Source of the DNA: Dehalococcoidia bacterium
Lineage (GTDB): Bacteria > Chloroflexota > Dehalococcoidia > SZUA-161
Assembly: GCA_030619685.1 (NCBI GenBank)
Contig: JAUXAX010000011.1
Location: 1-52,842, forward strand
Length of the DNA: 52,842 nt
Direction: 5' to 3'
Shown: positions 24,113 through 31,987 of the stretch, piece by piece
Position numbering within the stretch: position 1 is the first letter of the stretch
How the letters are laid out: each line of letters starts with the position of its first letter
Notes under the pieces: model-generated
Told to the model about the DNA's origin: nothing
Database searches by the model: none
The model's input: the letters and a program-made list of their open reading frames with translations, nothing else
Translations under genes and position numbers: made by a program

Positions 24113-25903
24113 CTAGGCACTTTCCCATTCGGCCTCGATAATGGACGGAAGTTTGGCGGCCCGTTCCTTACCGCTCATAAAGTCAAGAAACCTTATGCCC
24201 TGCGGGTCGATCTGCTTGATCAGCTCGAGCTCCTGCACAGTAGGTGCTTTGGTAACCGGACAATCCGAGGGGATTTCCACTTCGAAGCCGGTGTTGTCGA
24301 TCACATCCTCGGCTGTGACGCCGTTGTGCAGCGACAGGACCTTCCATTTGCCGCGCTCGACCATCTGCATGACGCAGAGATTGGTGACCACAATCAGTGG
24401 GCCGGGGCGGAGTCCCTGAGCCCTGCGCTCCTCGTCGGTGAGGTAGTACCTCGTGCCCGTGATATAGTTGACCTTGGGAACAAAGGTGTTCTTCGAGTGC
24501 CCTGCGAAGTAAGCGACGCCCTTGCGGTGCAAGCCGTAAACCACCGGTGCGCCGGCGCCTCCGGGCAGCCGCACCGCGCGGGGGTTCATTTCGCCCGTGG
24601 GTTTGCCCTCAGCGTCCTTGACCGGCATCGCGAGCCAGGAGATATTGATATCGCCGTTGGCGTCCAATTGTGCGCTGGAAACGGCCTCTACATCCCCCAT
24701 TCCCCGCAGGTGCAATGCTTCGATGCACTCCGTCATGGACCAGAGCCCCGCCGCAGACTCAGTGCAGGCAGCCTCAGAGGAGTGAAAGCTCAGCTGGAAG
24801 GGAAGGGGGTCAACGCCACTATAGCCCACGATGAAGGCGTTGGGCGCATGGGTCAGCTTGGCCAGCATATACGCGGTGTACGCCAGTGGGGTGAATGAGC
24901 CCAATATGATGGAGTCCCCGTCGTCAATGGTGCGGGCCAGGCTCACCACCATCTGGGCCGAGGCATCGAACTCTGATGCGGCCTCGTCGCTCAATGCATC
25001 AGGAAACTGGATGCGTTTGGTGTTCTTGGCCAATCTTGTGAGTTTCCTCCTGGTCGTCTCCCCACCGACGTTCCTCATGTACTCCTCTTCATTCTCACCG
25101 ATGAGTTCTTGGATGTATTCGCCCGCGGTCTCGGGATTGCCGATACCCTGGACATCCTTCATCATCTGCATAAGATGGGCGGAGTAGTAGGGGACGCAAC
25201 TGCAAGGGGAGGCTCCGAAGGGAGAGTGGATCACTAAGTCCACTTCGGGGCGGAAGATCGCGGTTGCCGTCTTATCCGCGCGAATCTGCTCCAGGGAGAC
25301 GATCTCCTCTACGGTTACAACTACTGAGTTGGCAGCCATGGCCATATCCAGGTCCGAAGCAGAGGTGCCGAAAATCTGTACGTTCCCCTGCTCATCGGCC
25401 CTTTGGGCGTGGATGATGGCCACGTCCGGAGCGATAGCCTGTACAGCCGTGAGTTCTTTGCCGGTAAAGGGGCAGGTCACGGTTTTATACAGCTCGGGGG
25501 CCTCCTTGACGATATCCGATCCTTTGGGCCCGTCGAACGCAGCGAAGGGAACGCCTCTTCCCGCGGCTTGCAGCGCCTTGACCATGCTGCAGCCTTCAAT
25601 TTCGGTCAACTTGATCAAGTCTCTCTGCGCGACTCTGCGGAAGTTGGGGGGCAAGCCGAAAGCCTCCAGGCTCAAAAAGCTGAAGACCAGATGGTCCACC
25701 GCGCCCGCGGCCAAAAGCCACTCCATTTCCCAGCCCCCGACGATGGACATCACCTTCAAGCCGGTGATTTTCTGCCGGATGATTTCCCTGATGATGGCCA
25801 TGGGCTTGTTGCAGCTCCAGCCGCCCCCGATACCGACAAAGCTTCCATCCTTGATAAACTCCCCGATATCGCTTAGCTTCCCAACTTTGTTGTGACTGGT
25901 CAT
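24113..25903 (-). CDS. Fused two-domain family I CoA-transferase
   Basis: About 596 residues from the ATG at 25903 (GAAGAGG upstream; five more codons are open). Residues ~1-290 are the alpha-type half (GKLSDIGEFIKDGSFVGIGG with GWSCNKPMAIIREI). Residues ~310-596 are the beta-type half (MVVSLARTIDDGDSIILGSF, GDVEAVSSAQLDANGDINIS, PRAVRLPGGAGAPVVYG). The layout resembles glutaconate CoA-transferase GctA and GctB joined in one chain. It moves CoA between carboxylic acids; donor and acceptor are unknown. Its stop is 46 bases before the mutase large-subunit start, so activation by CoA transfer followed by skeletal rearrangement is the likely order (inference). Confidence 0.85.
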   Translation of the reverse strand: MTSHNKVGKLSDIGEFIKDGSFVGIGGGWSCNKPMAIIREIIRQKITGLKVMSIVGGWEMEWLLAAGAVDHLVFSFLSLEAFGLPPNFRRVAQRDLIKLTEIEGCSMVKALQAAGRGVPFAAFDGPKGSDIVKEAPELYKTVTCPFTGKELTAVQAIAPDVAIIHAQRADEQGNVQIFGTSASDLDMAMAANSVVVTVEEIVSLEQIRADKTATAIFRPEVDLVIHSPFGASPCSCVPYYSAHLMQMMKDVQGIGNPETAGEYIQELIGENEEEYMRNVGGETTRRKLTRLAKNTKRIQFPDALSDEAASEFDASAQMVVSLARTIDDGDSIILGSFTPLAYTAYMLAKLTHAPNAFIVGYSGVDPLPFQLSFHSSEAACTESAAGLWSMTECIEALHLRGMGDVEAVSSAQLDANGDINISWLAMPVKDAEGKPTGEMNPRAVRLPGGAGAPVVYGLHRKGVAYFAGHSKNTFVPKVNYITGTRYYLTDEERRAQGLRPGPLIVVTNLCVMQMVERGKWKVLSLHNGVTAEDVIDNTGFEVEIPSDCPVTKAPTVQELELIKQIDPQGIRFLDFMSGKERAAKLPSIIEAEWESA

Positions 25904-25989
25904 ACGTTGCCTCTTCACTTGAGATTTAGTGGCGGCCCTCTAGTCCTGTCCCTTTTGAATCTTGAGGGAGAACACCAGGAAGCGCAGGT

Positions 25990-26018
25990 ATTTTAAGATA
26001 CTCACCACTAACTGTCAA
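25990..26018 (-). promoter_or_regulatory. Promoter of the CoA-transferase/mutase operon
   Basis: On the minus strand a perfect TTGACA (26013-26018), a 17-base spacer and TAAAAT (25990-25995). The leader would be about 80 bases. It diverges from the ligase promoter about 75 bases away. Confidence 0.75.
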
Positions 26019-26092
26019 TGAGTTCGCTTGAAATCCTGAGCAGACGCCCTCCCTTCTTAAATCAAGCGGTGTGGGACCGACAACCTCGGACA

Positions 26093-26122
26093 TTGACACG
26101 TGCTACAGCCCCAACTTATACT
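26093..26122 (+). promoter_or_regulatory. Promoter of the acyl-CoA synthetase operon
   Basis: A perfect TTGACA (26093-26098), an 18-base spacer and TATACT (26117-26122), about 60 bases before the ATG at 26188. The adjacent divergent promoter suggests shared control. Confidence 0.7.
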
Positions 26123-26187
26123 ATTGGTCGAGTTCCTGTGCAAACGAGGAGGCTGCCCGGAGGAAACCTGTCAAGGGGGTAGTAAGA

Positions 26188-27837
26188 ATGATGGAGACAA
26201 AACCCGGCGATACCTTAGGAAGTATACTGGACATGGTGGGAGCCAAATACCCCAAGCAGGAGGCTATCGTCTGCGGGAAAGAGCGGGTAACGTACGACAC
26301 ACTGTTGGAGAGAGCGAACTCCATGGCCAGCGCTCTGCTAAAAATGGGCGTCAAGAGGGGAGATAAGGTAGCAATTTGGATGAGCAATATACCCGAGTGG
26401 GTTTACATCCATTTTGCCTGCGTCAAAATAGGGGCTCCCGTTATCCCTCTTAACACGCGGTACAAAGTTCACGAACTGGAATATATCCTCGGGCAGTCCG
26501 ATTCAACCACCCTTTTCATGATGGACCACTTCCTGAAGATAGACTTCATGCCCATGATCTACGAGGTTTGCCCGGAGCTGAAAGAGTGCAAGCCTGGTGA
26601 GCTGCAATGCGAGAAGCTACCCCCACTCAAGAGGGTCATCATGGTCAGCGAACAGAGCTATCCGGGAATGCTCGATTACAATGAAGTGCTGGAATCCGGC
26701 AAGGACTATGCCAGTACTGATGCGTTGAAGAAGGCTCAGCAGGCGGTAGAGCCTGAAGATGTCTACATCATTCCCTTTACCTCAGGTACGACAGGCTTTC
26801 CCAAGGGCGTGGTAACCACTCATGACCAGTACATCAGGGTTGTCTCTGCTTTTAGCGACAGATTTCAAATGACAGAGAGGGACCGTATTCTAGTTGTATC
26901 TCCCTTCTACCACAACATGGGGAATATGACTGGAATGACGCTGGGTGCGTGTCATGGGGCCTGTATTCTGCCCATGGAGTCCTTCGACCCCGGCGAGGCC
27001 TTGAGGTTGATCGACGAAGAGAAGGTCACCAATTTCACCGGCTCGCCCACGATGTACATAATGATGCTGGACCATCCCGATTTCCCCAAGCGTGATACCG
27101 GTGGCATAAAGAGCGCGATTATCGGTGGGGCCGATGTCTCTCCGGACCTGGTAAGAACCATCATCGAAAAAATGGCGATCCAAGATATGATATCGGGCTA
27201 TGGAATGACGGAGAACACTGGCATCAGCACTTGCACCCAGCGTGGTGACCCACCGGAGCTAGTTGCCAACACCTGTGGAAAGCTCATGTTTGACGATTGT
27301 GAGCTCAAGATACTGGATCCGGAAACTGGAGAGGAACTCCCGCCAGGCACTCAAGGAGAGGTTCGCACTCGTGGCTGGTTTGTCATGAAGGAGTATTACA
27401 AACAGCCGGAAGAAACCGCAAAGGCCTTTGATAGCAAAGGATGGTTCCACACCAGTGACCTGGCCACGATGGATGAGAACGGATACCTCCAGATAACCGG
27501 CAGGCTCAAGGACATGTTCATTACCGGAGGTGTGAACGCCTACCCTGCCGAGATAGAAAGCTTCCTCATGACACACCCCAAGGTAGCCATGGTTGCAGTA
27601 GCCGGAGTGCCGGACAGGAGAATGGGCGAGGTGGCCATGGCCTTCATTAAGCTGAAGGAAGGCCAGACCGCTACTGAGGAGGAAATAATAAGCTTCGCCA
27701 GGGAGAAGATGGCCAACTACAAAGCTCCGAAGTACGTGAAGTTCATAGATGACTTCCCCATGACGGCCACTGGCAAGATACAGAAGTTCATCCTCAAGGA
27801 TACAGCCATAGATGAGCTGGGGCTCGATAAACAATAG
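26188..27837 (+). CDS. AMP-forming acyl-CoA synthetase
   Basis: 549 residues from the ATG-ATG pair at 26188, after AAGGGGGTAG; the 39 open codons before it run through the promoter. A class I adenylate-forming ligase that activates a carboxylic acid with ATP and CoA. Motifs: P-loop PFTSGTTGFPKGVVTTH, the A5 segment SGYGMTENTGIST, GWFHTSDLATMDENGYLQIT with GRLKDMFITGGVNAYPAEIE (hinge), and the catalytic Lys near the end in TATGKIQKFIL. The substrate is not readable from the sequence; the family covers medium- to long-chain, aromatic and steroid acids. It heads a plus-strand series with an acyl-CoA dehydrogenase 60 bases downstream. Confidence 0.92.
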   Translation: MMETKPGDTLGSILDMVGAKYPKQEAIVCGKERVTYDTLLERANSMASALLKMGVKRGDKVAIWMSNIPEWVYIHFACVKIGAPVIPLNTRYKVHELEYILGQSDSTTLFMMDHFLKIDFMPMIYEVCPELKECKPGELQCEKLPPLKRVIMVSEQSYPGMLDYNEVLESGKDYASTDALKKAQQAVEPEDVYIIPFTSGTTGFPKGVVTTHDQYIRVVSAFSDRFQMTERDRILVVSPFYHNMGNMTGMTLGACHGACILPMESFDPGEALRLIDEEKVTNFTGSPTMYIMMLDHPDFPKRDTGGIKSAIIGGADVSPDLVRTIIEKMAIQDMISGYGMTENTGISTCTQRGDPPELVANTCGKLMFDDCELKILDPETGEELPPGTQGEVRTRGWFVMKEYYKQPEETAKAFDSKGWFHTSDLATMDENGYLQITGRLKDMFITGGVNAYPAEIESFLMTHPKVAMVAVAGVPDRRMGEVAMAFIKLKEGQTATEEEIISFAREKMANYKAPKYVKFIDDFPMTATGKIQKFILKDTAIDELGLDKQ

Positions 27838-27897
27838 TGGCTTCTGCGTTTTGGCGCTAGACAAATCTGAGAGAACCGAAAAAGGAGAAGAGTAACG

Positions 27898-29022
27898 GTG
27901 AATTTCAAGCTAACTGAGCAGCAGGAGATGTTCCAAAAGGAGGTCAGAAAGTTCGCTGAAGCGGAGCTCACGCCTCTGGTAGATATAATGGACAAGGAGA
28001 ACGACTTCCCCCATGAGATCCGGCCGAAATTCGCTGCGATGAATCTATATGGAATCCCCTTTGATCCAGAATACGGCGGGGCTGGGGCGGATCATGTGAG
28101 CCTGGTTCTAGCCATGGAGGAAATCGCAAAAGTCCTGGCGCCTCTCGCGATACACGTGCAACTGGGAAACGTTACCTGCGACAGATTCAACAAACTGGGT
28201 ACTGAAGAACAGAAGAGGCAATACATGATTCCGATTTGCGAAGGCAAGAAGGTTGTCTGTTTCTGCTTCACTGAGCCGGATACAGGCTCGAACCCAAAGA
28301 TGCTAAAGACAACCGCTAGGTCGGACGGCGATGGCTATGTGGTGAACGGGACCAAAAGATTCATCACCAATGCTACTTTCGCCGATGCAGCCCTTATTTT
28401 CGCAAAGGACGATGATGAGGACATCAGCCTTTTTCTTGTCGAAGCGGATAGGAAGGGCTTTTCCATCGACAAGAAGATGGACAAGCTGGGCTTGAGGGGC
28501 ACTGAGCTGGCGGATGTGATTCTGGAAGACGTCCGAATACCCAAGGAGAACCTGCTGGGCAGCAAAGGCGGGAAGTTTGACGCCCTGAAGGACGCGATGA
28601 CCATAGGCAAGGTGTGCCTGAGTGCCCAGTGTGTGGGGCTTATGCAGGCTTCCCTCGAGGAGGCCATCAGGTATTCTATGCACCGAATGCACTTCGATGA
28701 GCCCATCTTCGAATTGCAGGCTATTCACTGGCTTCTGGCTGAGATGGCATCCAGGCTCGAGGCAGCTCGCTGGTTGACCTATCGGGCTGCCTTTCTCAAG
28801 GACCAGGGCATGGATACTATCAAAGACATGGCTATAACAAAGCTATTCGTGACTCAGACCGCGGTGGATGTCTGCAGATGGGGCATGCAGGTCCACGGTG
28901 CTTATGGGATCAGCAAGGAGTATAAGATTGAGCGGCTCTTTAGAGATGCCAAGATGTATGAATTGCTTGAAGGGACATCTGAGATACAAAGGGAGCTCAT
29001 AGTGAAGCGTTTGCCGAGGTAG
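27898..29022 (+). CDS. Acyl-CoA dehydrogenase
   Basis: A 374-residue FAD-dependent acyl-CoA dehydrogenase started at GTG 27898 with AAGGAG about nine bases upstream. The three-part fold is complete: a helical N-terminus (KFAEAELTPLVDIMDKENDF), the FAD/substrate strand region (VCFCFTEPDTGSNPKMLKTT, RFITNATFADAALIF), and the C-terminal helices. It ends in the catalytic-Glu segment ELLEGTSEIQRELIVKRL, where the Glu before GTS matches the usual base. It makes the alpha-beta double bond and passes electrons to ETF. It lies directly after the acyl-CoA synthetase and is probably co-transcribed, so it likely oxidises that enzyme's product. Confidence 0.94.
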   Translation: MNFKLTEQQEMFQKEVRKFAEAELTPLVDIMDKENDFPHEIRPKFAAMNLYGIPFDPEYGGAGADHVSLVLAMEEIAKVLAPLAIHVQLGNVTCDRFNKLGTEEQKRQYMIPICEGKKVVCFCFTEPDTGSNPKMLKTTARSDGDGYVVNGTKRFITNATFADAALIFAKDDDEDISLFLVEADRKGFSIDKKMDKLGLRGTELADVILEDVRIPKENLLGSKGGKFDALKDAMTIGKVCLSAQCVGLMQASLEEAIRYSMHRMHFDEPIFELQAIHWLLAEMASRLEAARWLTYRAAFLKDQGMDTIKDMAITKLFVTQTAVDVCRWGMQVHGAYGISKEYKIERLFRDAKMYELLEGTSEIQRELIVKRLPR

Positions 29023-29185
29023 CGAAACTGAAACGCTTGGAATCTAGAATCAAGTATAGAACGCGGTTAGAGCTGGAATCGTCCAAGTACTGAGAGCTCC
29101 GCCGATTGTCAGAGGGCTGGGTATCCACATAGAGCGACACACCTGCCCATACCAGATCTCCTCTCATTCAAAATCAAGAGTCTGA

Positions 29186-29249
29186 CACTTGACTTGCACC
29201 GATTTCTGGCGGGCAGGTCAAGTGAACTTGGCACTACATGTGCTATACT
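29186..29249 (+). promoter_or_regulatory. Promoter region with inverted repeats before the nitronate-monooxygenase-like gene
   Basis: A TATACT -10 box (29244-29249) without a convincing -35 box. CACTTGAC (29186-29193) and GTCAAGTG (29217-29224) form a perfect eight-base inverted repeat. CAAGT-GA-ACTTG (29219-29230) is a second palindrome at the -35 position. This looks like an activator or repressor site. The ~160 bases before it show nothing else. Confidence 0.45.
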
Positions 29250-29290
29250 GTGCACGGGGCTGGGTCTTCCCGGCTGAAGGACTACACTAA

Positions 29291-30388
29291 ATGAGCTTCA
29301 ATAAGCTACCGGCACTTCGAATAGGTGACTTGGTAGCAAGTGTTCCGATAGTCCAAGGAGGAATGGGTGTAGGCGTTTCTCTATCGAGTCTGGCATCGGC
29401 TGTCGCCAATGAGGGCGGGATCGGGGTCATCGCTACCGCCGGGATCGGGATGCTTGAGCCTGACTTCATGACAAATCTTGCCGAAGCAAACAAGAGAGCT
29501 TTGCGCAAGGAAATGCGCAAGGCAAAGGAGCTTACGACAGGAATCATCGGTGTGAACATAATGGTGGCACTTACAGACTATGACGGTCTTGTTGAGGCCG
29601 CATTCGATGAACGCGCAGAGATAGTCTTTCTTGGAGCAGGAATCGCCAGAAAACCCAAGACATTATCTGTAGATCGTCTAACAAGCGGCACAACCAAGGT
29701 TGCTCCCATAGTATCTTCGGCAAGGGCTGCCAACGTCATTTTTCAATATTGGGGGAAGAACTACAACCATGTGCCGGATGCCATCGTCGTTGAGGGCCCA
29801 TTGGCAGGAGGGCACCTTGGATTTAGCAGAGAGCAGATAGATGATCCTGACTATTCGCTGGAAAAGATATTACCAGAGGTTATTTCTGCTGTAGAGCCCT
29901 ATGAGCAACGTTTTGCTAAGAGCATTCCGGTGATCGCTGCAGGCGGTATATATACCGGTGCGGACATACACGAGTTCACCCAGTTGGGGGCGCAAGGTGT
30001 GCAGATGGCAACCAGGTTTGTCGCAACCTACGAGTGCGATGCCGCCACACAGTTCAAAGAAGCTTATCTGAAATGCAAGCAAGAGGATCTCATCATAATT
30101 GATAGCCCAGTCGGCTTGCCGGGAAGAGCTATAAAAAGCAGGTTTCTTGAAGAAGTATCAGCAGGAACAAGAAAACCATTCAAGTGCCCATGGAAATGTC
30201 TGAAAACCTGTAAACTGGAAGAATCTCCGTACTGCATTGGTCTCGCTTTGACAAATGCGAAGAGGGGAAATCTCAGCAATGGATTCGCTTTTGCGGGGGC
30301 CAACGCCTATCGGGTAGATAGAATCGTTTCCGTCAAAGAACTCGTGAAGACTCTATTGATGGAATATGAAACAGCAGCACGTGCCTGA
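29291..30388 (+). CDS. Nitronate monooxygenase/enoyl-reductase-like FMN protein with a Cys cluster
   Basis: A 365-residue FMN TIM barrel of the nitronate monooxygenase/FabK family. Family signs are VPIVQGGMGVGVSLSSLASA, NEGGIGVIATAG, the active-site His in VEGPLAGGHLGF, and the FMN-phosphate loops IPVIAAGGIYTGADI and LGAQGVQMATRFVATYECDA. The C-terminal part has four cysteines in KCPWKCLKTCKLEESPYC, a pattern that could hold an iron-sulfur cluster. Classical nitronate monooxygenases lack this, so the cluster points to an electron-transfer or reductase role in an anaerobe (inference). It has its own promoter region and precedes the HMG-CoA-synthase-like operon by 119 bases. Confidence 0.85.
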   Translation: MSFNKLPALRIGDLVASVPIVQGGMGVGVSLSSLASAVANEGGIGVIATAGIGMLEPDFMTNLAEANKRALRKEMRKAKELTTGIIGVNIMVALTDYDGLVEAAFDERAEIVFLGAGIARKPKTLSVDRLTSGTTKVAPIVSSARAANVIFQYWGKNYNHVPDAIVVEGPLAGGHLGFSREQIDDPDYSLEKILPEVISAVEPYEQRFAKSIPVIAAGGIYTGADIHEFTQLGAQGVQMATRFVATYECDAATQFKEAYLKCKQEDLIIIDSPVGLPGRAIKSRFLEEVSAGTRKPFKCPWKCLKTCKLEESPYCIGLALTNAKRGNLSNGFAFAGANAYRVDRIVSVKELVKTLLMEYETAARA

Positions 30389-30507
30389 CCTGCCCCGGAT
30401 AAGGAATTACCCCGTCAGACTCTCCTAACCCTATCTGTCCAATCATAGGGTGCAGTCCAGAATGTATATTTGCATCCGAGGAAAGGAGCCGTAGAAGGAG
30501 GTAGCCA

Positions 30508-31971
30508 ATGGTAGGAATAACGTCATATGGTGCTTACATACCGTTGCACCGGCTGGACCGCTCTGAGCTTTTCAGGGCCTGGCGCGGCATAGGCATGCTG
30601 GGAATGTCGGTACCGGGGGAGAAGGCGGTAGCCGGTTACGATGAAGACAGCATAACCATGGCAGTGGAGGCGGTTCTTGACTGTATGGGTGATGTTGATC
30701 CCAAAGCAGTTGACGGTTTGTTTTTCGCCTCTACAACCCATCCCTATAACGAGAAACAAAGCTCCGCCCTCATTTCAGCGGTGGTCGACCTGGGTCGAGA
30801 AATCAAAGCGGCGGATTTTGGGGGCTCTCTGAGGGCGGGAACTATCGCCATGACCTCTGCCCTAGATACTATCAAAGCCGGATCAGCGAAGAACATCGTG
30901 GTGGCGGCCGCCGATACCCGCCTGGGTGCGCCTTCGGGGCTTATGGAGCAAGGCTGTGGCGATGGCAGCGCTGCCCTTCTCCTAGGTGATGAGGATGTGA
31001 TTGCCAGCGTGGAAGCCGGTTATTCTATTTGCGACGAATTCGCAGGGGTGTGGCGAGCGGACACGGACACCTTCGTTCGCTCCTGGGAAGACCGAATGGT
31101 CCTTGATACCGGCTACTCTGCTATACTCTCCGAGGCTATCACCGGGGTGATGAACAAGTGCAATCTGAAGGCTGGCGATTTCGCTAAGGCGGTGTACTAC
31201 TCTCCCCTCGATGTCCGAGCACACAACAGGTTGGCAAGGAATCTAGGCTTCGATCCCGCACAGGTCCAGGACTCCATGTTCATGACAGTAGGCAATACCG
31301 GCACCGCCCTCGCCATGATGATGCTGGTGGCAGCCCTCGAGGAGGCGAAGGCTGGGGACAAGATCCTCTTTGCCAGCTATGGAAACGGGGCTGATGCCTT
31401 CGTTCTCGAGGTGACCAAGGCCATAGAAAAGGTCGGAGACCGGCGGGGAATCAAAGCTCACCTAGCCTCGAAGAGGATGGTCACCAATTATGAGACATAC
31501 CTGCGATGGCGCAACCTGATACCCTTGGAGGCAGCACAACGCCCCGAACTGGCGCCTGCCTCCATATCAGCGCTGCGCAGATCTCGCAAGGAAATCCTGG
31601 CCCTCTATGGAGTGAGGTGCAAAAAGTGCGGCACACCACAGTATCGAGCACCGGCCAGTGCCGGCGGCAGGACCCCGAGCAGGATCTGTGTGATATGTCA
31701 GGCAAAGGATCAATTTGAAGATCACAAATTCTCCGACAAGAAGGCGAGAATCTTCAGCTTTACGCATGATAATCTGGCAACCACCCCGGACCCGCCAGTC
31801 ACTAACACCATGCTCGACTTCGAGGGAGGGGGCAGAGGGATGTTCGATTTCACGGACCGCGACCCAGATCAAGTGGAAGTGGGGATGCTGGCGGAGATGA
31901 CCTTCAGGAAGATCTTCTTTGATCGAGGTGTCCACAACTACTACTGGAAAGCTCGACCGATAAGGGTCTAA
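30508..31971 (+). CDS. HMG-CoA synthase/KAS III-like protein fused to a DUF35 zinc-ribbon/OB domain
   Basis: 487 residues, ATG after GAAGGAGG. Residues ~1-330 are a thiolase-fold condensing enzyme like archaeal HMG-CoA synthase (GITSYGAYIPLHRLDRSELF, SMFMTVGNTGTALAMMMLVA, FASYGNGADAFVLEV). The nucleophile region reads AADFGGSLRAGTIAMTSALD, where archaeal enzymes have a Cys (ACKAGT), so the usual catalytic Cys appears to be absent. Residues ~345-487 are a DUF35 domain: CKKCGTPQYRA ... ICVICQ forms the zinc ribbon, followed by an OB fold. In archaea, thiolase, HMG-CoA synthase and DUF35 form one channel-like complex. Here two of the three are fused and the thiolase gene follows 16 bases later. 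Confidence 0.85.
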   Translation: MVGITSYGAYIPLHRLDRSELFRAWRGIGMLGMSVPGEKAVAGYDEDSITMAVEAVLDCMGDVDPKAVDGLFFASTTHPYNEKQSSALISAVVDLGREIKAADFGGSLRAGTIAMTSALDTIKAGSAKNIVVAAADTRLGAPSGLMEQGCGDGSAALLLGDEDVIASVEAGYSICDEFAGVWRADTDTFVRSWEDRMVLDTGYSAILSEAITGVMNKCNLKAGDFAKAVYYSPLDVRAHNRLARNLGFDPAQVQDSMFMTVGNTGTALAMMMLVAALEEAKAGDKILFASYGNGADAFVLEVTKAIEKVGDRRGIKAHLASKRMVTNYETYLRWRNLIPLEAAQRPELAPASISALRRSRKEILALYGVRCKKCGTPQYRAPASAGGRTPSRICVICQAKDQFEDHKFSDKKARIFSFTHDNLATTPDPPVTNTMLDFEGGGRGMFDFTDRDPDQVEVGMLAEMTFRKIFFDRGVHNYYWKARPIRV

Positions 31972-31987
31972 AGAGAGGGGGAAGAAA

